From contig NZ_JUIW01000007.1 of assembly GCF_004151245.1 (NCBI RefSeq), positions 211,941 through 275,940 on the forward strand: 64,000 nucleotides of DNA, in the 5' to 3' direction. The stretch's first letter is position 1, and the number at the start of each line of letters is the position of its first letter. Below the pieces are notes generated by a model, which searched no databases, was not told where the DNA came from, and was given only the letters and a program-made list of their open reading frames with translations. Source of the DNA: Flavobacterium beibuense. GTDB lineage: Bacteria; Bacteroidota; Bacteroidia; Flavobacteriales; Flavobacteriaceae. The translations under genes were made by a program, and so were the position numbers. Positions 17,202 to 25,884 of this stretch are shown in pieces.

Positions 17202-18599
17202 TTATTTTAAAGAACCTACCATGTCTTCCGGTTTAACCCAAGCATCGAAATCCTCTGGAGAAACATAACCTAAACGTACTGCCTCTTCTTTAAGGGTTGT
17301 ACCGTTTTTGTGTGCTGTCTGAGCGATTTCTGCTGCTTTGTAGTAACCAATTTTAGTATTAAGAGCTGTTACAAGCATTAAAGAGTTGTCTACAAGTTCT
17401 TTAATACGTTTGTGGTTAGGCTCGATACCCTGTGCACAGTGCTCATCAAAAGATACACATGCATCACCAATTAATCTTGCCGATTGTAAGAAATTAGCAG
17501 CCATAAGAGGTTTGAAAACGTTAAGTTCGTAGTGACCCTGAGTACCACCAATAGTGATAGCCACATCGTTACCCATAACCTGAGCACAAACCATTGTTAG
17601 TGCCTCACACTGTGTAGGATTAACTTTACCAGGCATGATAGATGATCCCGGCTCGTTTTCAGGAATTAATATTTCGCCAATACCTGAACGCGGACCAGAA
17701 GCCAGCATACGGATATCGTTAGCTATTTTGTTTAATGAAACGGCAAGTTGTTTTAAAGCGCCGTGAGTCTCTACAATTGCATCGTGAGCAGCTAATGCCT
17801 CAAATTTGTTTTCTGCAGTTACAAATGGATGACCTGTAAATTTAGCGATGTACTCAGCTACTTTTACGTCATATCCTTCAGGAGTGTTAAGTCCTGTACC
17901 TACAGCTGTACCGCCAAGGGCAACCTCTGAAAGGTGAGCTAAAGTATTCTTAACAGCTTTTAAACCGTAGTTTAGCTGTGCCACATAACCTGAAAGCTCC
18001 TGGCCTAAAGTTAGGGGAGTAGCATCCATTAAGTGTGTACGGCCTATTTTTACAACATTCATAAACTCCTGTGATTTCTTTTGTAATGTATCACGAAGTT
18101 TCTCCACACCAGGAATAGTAACTTCCACTACAGCTTTGTAAGCAGCAATGTGCATACCTGTAGGGTAAGTATCGTTAGAAGACTGAGATTTGTTTACATC
18201 GTCGTTAGCTTTTAATACCGGCTCACCTTCGCCAATTTTACCTCCGGCAAGAACCTGAGCCCTGTTAGCAACAACCTCATTTACGTTCATGTTACTTTGT
18301 GTTCCAGAACCTGTTTGCCATATTACAAGAGGGAACTGGTCATCCAGCTTACCTGCAAGTATTTCGTCGCAAACCTGAGCAATAGCATCACGTTTTTCAA
18401 CAGAAAGAACTCCTAAATCGTGGTTAGCATAAGCAGCTGCTTTTTTAAGGTATGCAAAACCTTCTACGATTTCTTTTGGCATAGAGCCGGGAGTACCTAT
18501 CTTAAAGTTGTTTCTTGAACGTTCGGTTTGTGCGCCCCAATACTTGTCAGCAGGAACTTTCACTTCACCCATGGTGTCTTTTTCTATTCTGTATTCCAT
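17202..18599 (-). CDS. fumC: Class II fumarate hydratase
   Basis: 465 aa. Signature [13 protein letters not shown] near residue 317 is the fumarase/aspartase motif. [12 protein letters not shown] and [13 protein letters not shown] line the active site, including the catalytic His of the HLMDATP segment. The TCA-cycle enzyme reversibly hydrates fumarate to L-malate in the cytosol. Length and sequence match FumC closely; aspartase is excluded by the FumC-type segments and length. Monocistronic, with a roughly 80-nt leader if a TATTTTTG at 18687-18694 is its -7 element. Confidence 0.96.
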   Translation of the reverse strand: MEYRIEKDTMGEVKVPADKYWGAQTERSRNNFKIGTPGSMPKEIVEGFAYLKKAAAYANHDLGVLSVEKRDAIAQVCDEILAGKLDDQFPLVIWQTGSGTQSNMNVNEVVANRAQVLAGGKIGEGEPVLKANDDVNKSQSSNDTYPTGMHIAAYKAVVEVTIPGVEKLRDTLQKKSQEFMNVVKIGRTHLMDATPLTLGQELSGYVAQLNYGLKAVKNTLAHLSEVALGGTAVGTGLNTPEGYDVKVAEYIAKFTGHPFVTAENKFEALAAHDAIVETHGALKQLAVSLNKIANDIRMLASGPRSGIGEILIPENEPGSSIMPGKVNPTQCEALTMVCAQVMGNDVAITIGGTQGHYELNVFKPLMAANFLQSARLIGDACVSFDEHCAQGIEPNHKRIKELVDNSLMLVTALNTKIGYYKAAEIAQTAHKNGTTLKEEAVRLGYVSPEDFDAWVKPEDMVGSLK

Positions 18600-18760
18600 T
18601 TTGATGTGTTATTTATTGTATTCTGATTGTTTAACGGTTTAAAAACGTAACCTACTGATGTTGTGCAGGTGTTTTTAAAATCCAGCCAAAAATAAGCAAT
18701 ATCGCTAGGTATTGAAAACGATTTCACAAAATTATTTTGTGTGTTTTTTGGTTTTATGTG

Positions 18761-18791
18761 TTGCTCAAAATAAATTTTAAGATTATCTTTG
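18761..18791 (+). promoter_or_regulatory. Promoter TTG-N20-TATCTTTG for a small membrane protein gene
   Basis: TTG at 18761-18763 and TATCTTTG at 18784-18791 fit the flavobacterial -33/-7 consensus with a 20 bp spacer; the ATG at 18823 is 31 bp downstream. Confidence 0.6.
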
Positions 18792-18822
18792 GCCTGAATT
18801 AGAATAAACATAACACGCAATC

Positions 18823-18981
18823 ATGTTCGAATTTTCACAATATTTAGGTTTCTTACTTTTCCTTTGTATCATTACAATAGGTTTTTGGTTAATGATGTTC
18901 CTTGTAAGCTTTGTGTTTTACTGGGTAGGCGGTGCTACTGTTGAGTTAATCAAAGAAAAAAGAAATAACAGAAAAAACTAA
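18823..18981 (+). CDS. Small single-protein membrane ORF (52 aa)
   Basis: A 52-codon ORF, MFEFSQYLGF to EKRNNRKN. It contains a 30-plus residue hydrophobic stretch (two short helices or one long one, about 8-36) and a strongly basic C-terminus (KEKRNNRKN), giving a clear inside-positive topology. A well-formed promoter lies upstream and a terminator starts 3 bp after the stop, so it looks like a complete monocistronic gene. No family recognised. Its position just before the fluoride riboswitch may be coincidental. Confidence 0.7.
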   Translation: MFEFSQYLGFLLFLCIITIGFWLMMFLVSFVFYWVGGATVELIKEKRNNRKN

Positions 18982-18983
18982 AT

Positions 18984-19008
18984 AAAAGCTGCCTTGGGTA
19001 GCTTTTTT
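18984..19008 (+). terminator. Intrinsic terminator of the 52 aa ORF
   Basis: AAAAGCTGCC pairs with GGTAGCTTTT (one G-U) around a short TTG loop, ending in a T tract. Confidence 0.75.
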
Positions 19009-19014
19009 GGTATA

Positions 19015-19086
19015 CAGGCAATGATGTCTGCCTTGAACCGCCTCTAATCGGGCTGATGACTTCTACTAATAACGGCTATTGCCGGG
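19015..19086 (+). ncRNA. Fluoride riboswitch (crcB motif)
   Basis: Bases 19017-19066 match the conserved fluoride aptamer. GGCAATGATGTCTGCC (short GGC/GCC stem) is followed by AACCGCC, a short loop, then GGGCTGATGACTTCTAC. The GGC.ATGA..., AAC.GCC...GGGCTGATG and CTTCTAC blocks align in order and spacing with the well-known Thermotoga aptamer. A CGGC-TATT-GCCG hairpin at 19073-19084 follows and may be the expression platform, although no T tract follows, so control may be at translation. Downstream is a CLC protein with fluoride-type motifs. Assignment is by recalled consensus; no covariance model was run. Confidence 0.88.
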
Positions 19087-19113
19087 TAGATGTATTATAT
19101 AATCAAGGTAAAC

Positions 19114-20454
19114 ATGAACAGACAGTTTTTAAAAGGTCTTATTGCTTCAATCGAACAAATTCCACAGTTTTTTTATCTGCTAAAGTGGCTGCTTATTTCG
19201 GCGATAGTCGGGATACTGTGCGGTTCTGCTTCTGCATTCTTTTTAGTCTCGCTTGAATGGGCTACAAACTGGCGTGAAAGCCATCTCTGGATAATTGCCC
19301 TTCTACCTCTTGGCGGACTCATAATCGGATTATTATATCATTATTTTGGCAGTAGTGTTGTAAAAGGCAACAATATGCTGCTGGAGGAACTGCATACTCC
19401 TAAACAGGTTATTCCTTTTCGTATGGCACCCCTAGTGTTATTTGGCACTATAGCCACACACTTTTTTGGAGGATCTGCCGGGCGTGAGGGTACAGCTGTA
19501 CAAATGGGAGGTGCTATTGCCGATCAGTTTACCAAAATCTTTAAGATGCGTCCGCGTGACCGTAAAATACTTATTATAATAGGTATTAGCGGAGGTTTTG
19601 CATCAGTATTCGGTACGCCCCTTGCAGGGGCAGTATTTGCTTTAGAGGTACTGGTTTTGGGAAGGATGCGCTATGAAGCGATATTGCCAAGCTTCCTAAC
19701 GGCTGTGGTTGCTAACCATACCTGCCATATATGGGGAGTAGGGCACACGCAATATCACATTCCTTTTGTGCCGGAAATGACTCCGCTTAACCTGTTGTTT
19801 GCTGTTGCGGTTGGTATAGCATTCGGACTTACCGCGACTCTATTCTCTAAGATGACCCATTTTTGGGGTGAATTCTTTAAATTCAAAATCAGTTACTCAC
19901 CTTTAAGGCCTTTTGCCGGAGGTATAGTTATCGCACTGGCGGTTTACTTAATGGGTACTACCAAATATATAGGACTTGGGGTTCCTGTAATAGTAGATGC
20001 TTTTAATCATGATTTAACCTCTTATGATTTCCTGCTTAAAATACTGTTTACATCCTTTACGCTTGGTGCCGGATTTAAAGGGGGAGAAGTAACTCCATTA
20101 TTTTTTATCGGAGCGACGTTAGGTAATGCTTTAGCCTTTTTTGTGCCATTGCCCTTGGCATTATTGGCAGGTATGGGCTTTGTGGCCGTGTTTTCCGGAG
20201 CTACGAATACACCAATTGCCTGTACGCTTATGGGGATAGAACTTTTTGGTGCTGAAAGTGCAGTGTTTATTGCTATAGCCTGTGTGGTAGCCTATTTGTT
20301 TTCAGGGCATACAGGTATTTATTCCTCACAAATAGTAGGAAGCTCTAAACATTTACTGTTTGGCAGGGAGCAGGAAAAAAGTCTGGCAAGTGTAACCCAA
20401 TCCAGAAAGGATAAGAGACACTCTTATGTTTCTTCGTTATTTGCAGGGAAATAA
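19114..20454 (+). CDS. CLC-F type fluoride/proton antiporter
   Basis: 446 aa, about ten or more membrane helices. Two features separate it from chloride CLCs. The first anion-binding motif reads GNNM (residues 85-88) instead of GSGIP, and the gating-glutamate motif reads GREGT (123-127) instead of GREGP. Both are marks of the fluoride-exporting CLC-F clade. Later segments GFASVFGTPLAGAVFALEV and KGGEVTPLFFIG are standard CLC. It should export F- in exchange for H+ across the inner membrane. The fluoride riboswitch in its leader supports this. ATG 19114 is chosen; ATG 19090 is closer to the riboswitch hairpin. Its 3' end overlaps the convergent phytochrome gene by 31 bp. Confidence 0.92.
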   Translation: MNRQFLKGLIASIEQIPQFFYLLKWLLISAIVGILCGSASAFFLVSLEWATNWRESHLWIIALLPLGGLIIGLLYHYFGSSVVKGNNMLLEELHTPKQVIPFRMAPLVLFGTIATHFFGGSAGREGTAVQMGGAIADQFTKIFKMRPRDRKILIIIGISGGFASVFGTPLAGAVFALEVLVLGRMRYEAILPSFLTAVVANHTCHIWGVGHTQYHIPFVPEMTPLNLLFAVAVGIAFGLTATLFSKMTHFWGEFFKFKISYSPLRPFAGGIVIALAVYLMGTTKYIGLGVPVIVDAFNHDLTSYDFLLKILFTSFTLGAGFKGGEVTPLFFIGATLGNALAFFVPLPLALLAGMGFVAVFSGATNTPIACTLMGIELFGAESAVFIAIACVVAYLFSGHTGIYSSQIVGSSKHLLFGREQEKSLASVTQSRKDKRHSYVSSLFAGK

Positions 20455-22694
20455 ATACTGATTACAGCGCCTTCTCCTAACTTACCCGATGCGGTTATAT
20501 ATCCGTTGTGGTTTTGTACAATCTTTTTACATAAAGCCAGTCCTACGCCAGAGCCTTTATAGTCAAGCGGTGAATGCAGCCTTGTAAATATATTGAATAT
20601 CGATTCGGCATACTCCTGTTCAAAACCAATTCCGTTATCGGCAACATAAACCAGTTTGTAAAGCATTCGGTTTGTGCTATTAAACGCAACCGGAACTTTT
20701 TCGGCGGAAAGCTGCACTACTGGCTTTCTGTCGGGAGAGGAATATTTAATGGAATTGGATATAAGGTTAGAGAACAGTTGCTTGAGCAGAAACGGAACAC
20801 CCTGTACCTGAGGTAACACATCTATGTTTACGGTTGCCTCTTTTTCCTCAATAGTTTCGTGAAGTTCGTCAACAACTTCTTTAATCAGTTCTGTAAGGTC
20901 TACAGTTTCAAAATTACTGTCTTCGTGTTTTAAGCGGGTGTATTTTAAAATATCAACAAGCAGTGTCTGCATCCTGTTAGCAGAACTGTTCATTCGTTTA
21001 ATGGCATCTTCCACCTTTTCAGGTATGTTCTTTTCTGTACTTAATATACGTGAAGATACAAGCTGTATTTTACGTAAAGGTTCCTGAAGGTCATGTGTAC
21101 TTATCCAGTTAATATTTTCAAGTTCAGAATTTGTTTCTTTAAGCAATTCGCTTAGCTTTCGGTATTTTTGCTCCTCATTGGTAACTACAAGTAGGTTTAT
21201 CTGTCGTTGCAGCCTGTATGCATAATTAGCAGCAGTATCTATTTCAGGTTTCTCCCAAGGAGAGCTCTGGCACTTAACGACCTCTTTCCAAAGGTCAAAT
21301 GATTTTCTGGGTGAAAGCCCTTTTTCATCTTTTTCAATAGATTTGTTAGGATCTCCTGCCCAGTTTATTTCCTTTACTGTTTCCGGCCTGTACCAAATAA
21401 TACTGTTGTCGTTTTCTATATCAAGGGAATGATATATTATACCAGATGTGTTTTCACATACGTTTTTGTATTCCGGCAAAAGATCAATAAGTTTATCTGT
21501 GTGCAAACTTCCGTTCTGGGTATAAGTAGATAACCAGCTTGAAATCTTTTTTATTTCTTCATCATCGGGTGTAATACCGCTTTTGTACACAGAATTATTG
21601 AATAATACAGACACTCCCGAAGCATTACAAAGTTCTAAAAGCTGTTTTGAGTTAACGAGTGCTTTAAATGAAGCCGCATTAGTAAGAGTTATATCCTTTA
21701 CTTTATCTAATGCAGAAGATGTTTTAAGCGATAACTCGTACTCTTCGTTTTTTTGTCTTATATCTATTTGTGAAGTTATAAAATGACCCTGTAACTGAGC
21801 AGCCAGTCTTAAATCGGGCGCCAGGTTTTTAGGAGAATAATGATGGCAGGCAATAAGTCCCCATAACTTTTTTTGGTGTATTAAAGAAATGGTTAATGTT
21901 GCGCCAACTCCCATATTGTGTAAATATTGTACATGTATTGGGGAGGTACTTCTTAAAATGGAAAGGCTTAGGTCAAGATTCTTTTCTGTGCTGTTATCAA
22001 TGGTATAAATAGGCACCGGAGTATAATCTACATCGGTTATTATACGCAAGAGGTTTTGCATATAAAGTTCGCGTGCCTGTTTAGGTATATCGGTATGTGG
22101 GTAGTGTAATCCTAGAAAAGGCTCTAAATCTTCCCTTACGCTTTCGGCATATACTTCACCATTGTAATTCTTATCAAAACGATAAATCATTACCCTGTCA
22201 TACCCTGTTATATCTCTTGTACCTTCTGCAACGAGCTGGCAAAGTTCTTTTAAGGTATGGGTGTCGTGCATATAGCCCAAAAGCTGAGCTGTCTGGTTAT
22301 ATTCAAAACTGATGTCCTTTTCGTTAACGCTTGCAGGTTCTGCCTCTATAATATAAAGATTATCACGTTTATGTACTGTGCATAGGAAATTCTTACCGTT
22401 AAGTTCCAGTTTTAAGAGACTGGCAGAAAGCATCAGGTCTTTGCTTATATAATCTTTCAGGTTGTTAATGGTGTTATTAACAAAAACCGAGTCGATGGTT
22501 TTTCCTAGAATATCCTGGTGCTTTATACCAATATACTCATAGCTGTTGCCACTGCAAAACTCAATTTTAAAGTCGGTAGTATTTACGGCAAGTAAAAAAC
22601 CATGTGGCTGTATACTTCCGGGTATGTGTATAGGTTCCTGTTCGCAGTTTGTAAGATTAACTATGTCACGATTTACAATATCCTTTATGTTCAT
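20424..22694 (-). CDS. bphP: Bacteriophytochrome sensor histidine kinase
   Basis: 756 aa: PAS-GAF-PHY photosensory core, then HisKA and HATPase. The biliverdin-binding Cys is Cys17 in NCEQEPIHIPGSIQPHG. The GAF domain has the PxxDIP motif with Asp202 (PHTDIPKQARELY) and chromophore His259 (YLHNMG). The PHY tongue has PRKSF (462-466). The kinase has phospho-acceptor His534 (STHDLQEP), N box NLISNSIKYS and G boxes DNGIGF and GSGVGL. All residues needed for red/far-red sensing and kinase activity are present. No output domain is attached, so signal passes to separate regulators. Heme oxygenase lies 22 bp upstream in the same operon. Confidence 0.96.
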   Translation of the reverse strand: MNIKDIVNRDIVNLTNCEQEPIHIPGSIQPHGFLLAVNTTDFKIEFCSGNSYEYIGIKHQDILGKTIDSVFVNNTINNLKDYISKDLMLSASLLKLELNGKNFLCTVHKRDNLYIIEAEPASVNEKDISFEYNQTAQLLGYMHDTHTLKELCQLVAEGTRDITGYDRVMIYRFDKNYNGEVYAESVREDLEPFLGLHYPHTDIPKQARELYMQNLLRIITDVDYTPVPIYTIDNSTEKNLDLSLSILRSTSPIHVQYLHNMGVGATLTISLIHQKKLWGLIACHHYSPKNLAPDLRLAAQLQGHFITSQIDIRQKNEEYELSLKTSSALDKVKDITLTNAASFKALVNSKQLLELCNASGVSVLFNNSVYKSGITPDDEEIKKISSWLSTYTQNGSLHTDKLIDLLPEYKNVCENTSGIIYHSLDIENDNSIIWYRPETVKEINWAGDPNKSIEKDEKGLSPRKSFDLWKEVVKCQSSPWEKPEIDTAANYAYRLQRQINLLVVTNEEQKYRKLSELLKETNSELENINWISTHDLQEPLRKIQLVSSRILSTEKNIPEKVEDAIKRMNSSANRMQTLLVDILKYTRLKHEDSNFETVDLTELIKEVVDELHETIEEKEATVNIDVLPQVQGVPFLLKQLFSNLISNSIKYSSPDRKPVVQLSAEKVPVAFNSTNRMLYKLVYVADNGIGFEQEYAESIFNIFTRLHSPLDYKGSGVGLALCKKIVQNHNGYITASGKLGEGAVISIYFPANNEET

Positions 22695-22716
22695 AACGGG
22701 GCTTTGTTATGTTATT

Positions 22717-23304
22717 TTATGAGAAATGCCTGCCTATAGTGGTAAAGGCATATTCTGCTCCTGCAATTATTTCTTGTTGATTATTATTTTTTGCTTCATA
22801 AGCTGTAAGGGCATTAAGAAAAGACTTCCATTTGCTGCCGGTTTGATTACCGTATCCTGCAAAATAAGAAGCACCTTTTTCTTCTGTATGGCCTAGTGAG
22901 GTATGTATGTTTTTAAGGATTACCCTTCCGCCCAGGGAAGAGCCTTCTATTACATACAATACTCCCATAGCAAATGCGGGGCTCATTGAAGCAGTATTTT
23001 CAAAAGGTTTTTGAAATTGTGTTTTGGAAAAGCCTAATGTTTTAAGGTCGTTTTCTAAAAGAGATGTTTTGTTTCGGTTATTTATATCCGGAACAAAAGT
23101 AGTAAGGGCCGGAAAAATTTCTTCTTCGGCCTGCTTAACCACATCGTGCATTAAGTTTAGGTAATGCACATACTGATCATTAGTTACATTAGGATTTACA
23201 ATCGAAACTGAAACAGGAAGCTGTTCCAGATTAGTATGGGCTACCGATGTTTTGGCTCTTAGCCTTTCTAAAAAAGTCTCGGTTGCCGTAAGCTCATTAT
23301 TCAT
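22717..23304 (-). CDS. bphO: Biliverdin-producing heme oxygenase
   Basis: 195 aa. LRAKTSVAHTNLEQ contains the proximal heme ligand (His23), and FAMGVLYVIEGSSLGGRVI is the distal-helix signature of bacteriophytochrome-linked heme oxygenases. It cleaves heme to biliverdin IX-alpha, iron and CO, supplying the chromophore for the phytochrome encoded next. It lies 22 bp before bphP and 15 bp after a response regulator gene, so the three form one operon. Cytoplasmic; the electron donor is not encoded nearby. Confidence 0.93.
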   Translation of the reverse strand: MNNELTATETFLERLRAKTSVAHTNLEQLPVSVSIVNPNVTNDQYVHYLNLMHDVVKQAEEEIFPALTTFVPDINNRNKTSLLENDLKTLGFSKTQFQKPFENTASMSPAFAMGVLYVIEGSSLGGRVILKNIHTSLGHTEEKGASYFAGYGNQTGSKWKSFLNALTAYEAKNNNQQEIIAGAEYAFTTIGRHFS

Positions 23305-23319
23305 ATTAAAAAACAGTAC

Positions 23320-23754
23320 TTAGCAGTAGTAAACAAATTCATTACTATCGGAGTTGTAATTCTCCCAGTTCATTTTAAGCGTATGCTCTATAGATTTTTT
23401 AAGCTTATCAAACGCTCCCGATTTAGGCACATAAAATGAAGCGCCAAGTTCTTTACTTTGCTGAATGGTAATATCATCGCTGGTTGTAGAGAACATAACC
23501 ACAGGAAGGTTTTTATGCTGATCTGACTCGCGTACTCTCTTAAGCGTTTCCAATCCGTTCATACCCGGCATGTTTATGTCTAAAAATACAAGGTAGGGGG
23601 TTGGGGGCGGGTTATTAAGCGCTTTTAGTAATTCTTCACCATTACGCTGTGTTACCACCTTAACGTTACTGTCTATAATATCAATAATTTCCCTGAAGAA
23701 ATCTATATCTTCCTGGTCATCATCGGTGTAAAACACTGTTAATTCGTTATTCAT
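23320..23754 (-). CDS. CheY-like response regulator (first gene of the phytochrome operon)
   Basis: 144 aa single receiver domain. Acidic triad at Asp11-13 (TDDDQED) and phospho-acceptor Asp59 (FLDINMPG); conserved Thr in FSTTSDD and Lys in YVPKSG. No DNA-binding domain. The family matches the small Rcp1-type partners of phytochromes. Start set at ATG 23754 (MNNELTV): a TATATTTG -7 element at 23788-23795 overlaps the longer ORF's start, ruling it out. Most likely receives phosphate from BphP. Confidence 0.92.
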   Translation of the reverse strand: MNNELTVFYTDDDQEDIDFFREIIDIIDSNVKVVTQRNGEELLKALNNPPPTPYLVFLDINMPGMNGLETLKRVRESDQHKNLPVVMFSTTSDDITIQQSKELGASFYVPKSGAFDKLKKSIEHTLKMNWENYNSDSNEFVYYC

Positions 23755-23787
23755 GGGTCTTGATAGTTTTAATATTGGGTTGAATAA

Positions 23788-23795
23788 CAAATATA
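23788..23795 (-). promoter_or_regulatory. -7 element TATATTTG of the phytochrome operon
   Basis: Minus-strand TATATTTG, 33 bp before ATG 23754. No -33 TTG at normal spacing; two dyads lie where upstream control would act. Confidence 0.55.
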
Positions 23796-23804
23796 GCTAA
23801 TTTG

Positions 23805-23893
23805 TTTCCTAATAACTGTTTATAAGCTGTTAATATTAGGAAAACAAAGAGTCTTGTAAAATGTTATAACAAAGTATGTGTAATTTTATAACA
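23805..23893. promoter_or_regulatory. Two inverted repeats upstream of the phytochrome operon
   Basis: TTTCCTAATA (23805-23814) and TATTAGGAAA (23834-23843) form a perfect 10 bp inverted repeat just upstream of the -7 element. TGTTATAA (23862-23869) and TTATAACA (23886-23893) form a perfect 8 bp one farther up. Their placement suggests operator sites, possibly for the neighbouring AraC regulator; this is inference. Confidence 0.45.
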
Positions 23894-23902
23894 GGCAAAA
23901 AG

Positions 23903-24349
23903 CTACAAATTCATTATAAAACTATCCTTGTTTAGACCGTCTGTAATATATTGCCAGTTGATGTGAACCACATCAGTGAGTATTTTTTTCAAATCGGTAA
24001 AGTCTGTAGGTTTTTTAATGTATACGTTAGCACCAAGAACAAATGTCTGTTCTACATCCTGCTCCGAAGAAGAGGTAGAATAAATTGCTACCGATATATT
24101 TTTAAGCCTTTCGTTGTCACGTATTTCCTTTAAACATTCCAACCCCGATTTACGAGGCATGTTAAGGTCAAGGAAAATAATATCCGGAAGCGGATTTTCC
24201 TTTTTTACCAGATGATTCATGAGTTCTACACCATCCTTCAAGGTAGTTATAGAGTATTTAATTTTAACCTCCTCAAAGGCTTCTGTAAAAAACAGGCGAT
24301 CATCCTCGTCATCGTCTGCCAGCATTATATGTAAATGGCTAAGGTGCAT
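23903..24349 (-). CDS. CheY-like response regulator
   Basis: 148 aa receiver domain only. Acidic ADDDEDD at 11-17, phospho-acceptor Asp61 (FLDLNMPRKSG), switch Ser/Thr in YSTSSSE and Lys in YIKKPT. Similar in kind to the regulator at 23320-23754, and both lack an output domain. It is 16 bp downstream of the AraC gene and likely co-transcribed with it. It may be a second target of the phytochrome kinase or a phosphate sink. Confidence 0.9.
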   Translation of the reverse strand: MHLSHLHIMLADDDEDDRLFFTEAFEEVKIKYSITTLKDGVELMNHLVKKENPLPDIIFLDLNMPRKSGLECLKEIRDNERLKNISVAIYSTSSSEQDVEQTFVLGANVYIKKPTDFTDLKKILTDVVHINWQYITDGLNKDSFIMNL

Positions 24350-24365
24350 ATAGGGCTTAAAAAAA

Positions 24366-24920
24366 TTATTTTTCGGCTATTCTTTTTTGTCTCATTATTT
24401 TCTGGAATGTGGTGGGGGTCACTCCTGTAATGTTTTTAAATTGTTGTGATAAATAAGCAACACTGCTGTAATTCATCATAAAAGAGATTTCGGTAAGGGA
24501 AAGACTTTCGGTCATGAGCAACTGTTTTACCCTTTCTATTTTATGAAGGATAATAAAGTTCTCAATTGAAATAAATGTGACTTCTGAAAAGACCTGCGAA
24601 AGTGTACGGTAACTTTCGTCCAGTTTTTCAGAAAGATAAGATGATATTTTTAATGATTGCATACCTTTATCAGAATACAGCATTTCTATAATTGCATTCT
24701 TAATTTTTTGTACCAGTATGCTCTTTTGGTTATCTACTATTTCTATACCATACTGCTTTAGAGATTCAATCAGTTGATTGTATTTGTCCATAGGTATGTT
24801 TTCCTTAAACTTGACATATCCCGGCTCAGTCACTGTGCAGTCAATGTCAAATTTATCTAACTGCTCCTGTAGCAGAACTTTACACATCTGGTCTATGTTA
24901 TATTTTATGTAAAGCTCCAT
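24366..24920 (-). CDS. AraC family transcriptional regulator
   Basis: 184 aa, short for AraC. The N-terminal about 65 residues form a small alpha/beta domain (a ferredoxin-like half by eye) rather than a cupin. The C-terminal about 100 residues carry the double HTH: LSLTEISFMMNYSSVAYLSQQF followed by KNITGVTPTTFQK, a good AraC signature. It heads a two-gene operon with a CheY-like regulator and lies upstream of the phytochrome operon, making it a candidate regulator of that operon. Confidence 0.88.
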   Translation of the reverse strand: MELYIKYNIDQMCKVLLQEQLDKFDIDCTVTEPGYVKFKENIPMDKYNQLIESLKQYGIEIVDNQKSILVQKIKNAIIEMLYSDKGMQSLKISSYLSEKLDESYRTLSQVFSEVTFISIENFIILHKIERVKQLLMTESLSLTEISFMMNYSSVAYLSQQFKNITGVTPTTFQKIMRQKRIAEK

Positions 24921-25153
24921 TAATATCCCTTATTTAGCGAAGTAAAAGTAGTAAATTTTCTTAACATCCGTTTAAGCTTTCTTATATTCATACTTACCCT
25001 ATAGACTATTCAAATTAATATAGGTTTGATAAAAAATTAAAAATCAACAAATTAAAAGTTTTTGTTTAAATTTAATGTAACAGAAAACTTAACAAATGGC
25101 TGTAGGTTTGAATTGAAGTACAATAATCACCCTACTGCAATATAATAAAAAAT

Positions 25154-25831
25154 ATGTTTTATTTTAAAACTATACCGCCTGACGGAGGAATTATTTATAC
25201 CGAAACAAACATGCAAAATTTGTTTCCCGAGCCCTTAAATGCGGCAACTTCGCTGCTTTTTTTGATGTTGGCTCTTTTTTGGACGGTTAAATTATGGGGG
25301 AGGGCAAAACAGCATACTTTTTTATTTACGGCTGTTATACTGCTTTATATTGGTGGCATAGGCGGGACGGTTTACCATGGCATGCGCCAGTGGAGCTTTT
25401 TTATTATGATGGACTGGCTACCTATTATGCTGCTTTGTATAGCAGCGGGCGTTTACTTTTTGGCCCGACTTACAAAATGGTATTATGCCGTAGGTATGGT
25501 GTTACTGTATGTTGTTTTTCAATTTTATTTGAGGAGCATAATGACGCAAAGTGATGTCCACCTGTTTATAAATATAAACTACGCGGTAATGGCATCGCTG
25601 GTGTTGTTTCCGGTACTGGGATACCTTATAAAGACAAGATTTGAAAACGGACTATGGGTAGGCTTGGCCCTTGTAGCTTTTATACTTGCGCTTACTTTTC
25701 GTATTGCCGACGGCTGGGGCTGGGTGAGTTTTGGTACCCACTTTTTATGGCACTTGTTTGGCGCGGTGGCTGCCTACTGCATGTTTCAGTACATATATCT
25801 TATCAATAACAGGCAAATGGCTATTGTATAA
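25154..25831 (+). CDS. CREST-superfamily (ceramidase-like) integral membrane protein
   Basis: 225 aa with about seven membrane helices. Candidate metal-site residues characteristic of alkaline ceramidase/CREST proteins are present: EPLNAATS near the first helix, GTVYHG, MMDWLPIM, and a final GTHFLWHLFGA with two histidines four apart. Family members are membrane-embedded metal hydrolases acting on lipid amides, but bacterial members are mostly uncharacterised. Upstream are two TAGGTTTG sequences (25021-25028 and 25103-25110) that fit the -7 consensus. Monocistronic. Confidence 0.75.
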   Translation: MFYFKTIPPDGGIIYTETNMQNLFPEPLNAATSLLFLMLALFWTVKLWGRAKQHTFLFTAVILLYIGGIGGTVYHGMRQWSFFIMMDWLPIMLLCIAAGVYFLARLTKWYYAVGMVLLYVVFQFYLRSIMTQSDVHLFININYAVMASLVLFPVLGYLIKTRFENGLWVGLALVAFILALTFRIADGWGWVSFGTHFLWHLFGAVAAYCMFQYIYLINNRQMAIV

Positions 25832-25862
25832 AAAAACCCGTTTTAAGGGGCTAAAACGGGCA
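25831..25862. terminator. Intrinsic terminator between convergent genes
   Basis: CCCGTTTTA (25837-25845) pairs with TAAAACGGG (25852-25860); the A tract on the left gives a T tract for minus-strand transcripts. Confidence 0.82.
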
Positions 25863-25884
25863 TGGTAAATAAAGATAAGATGTG

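Noticed and set aside
18584..18820. 78 aa minus-strand ORF before fumC
   Set aside because: It overlaps the fumC start by 16 bp, has irregular composition, no promoter of its own, and spans the promoter of the 52 aa gene on the other strand.
19056..19256. 66 aa plus-strand ORF in the riboswitch-CLC region
   Set aside because: It begins inside the fluoride aptamer and overlaps the CLC gene in another frame.
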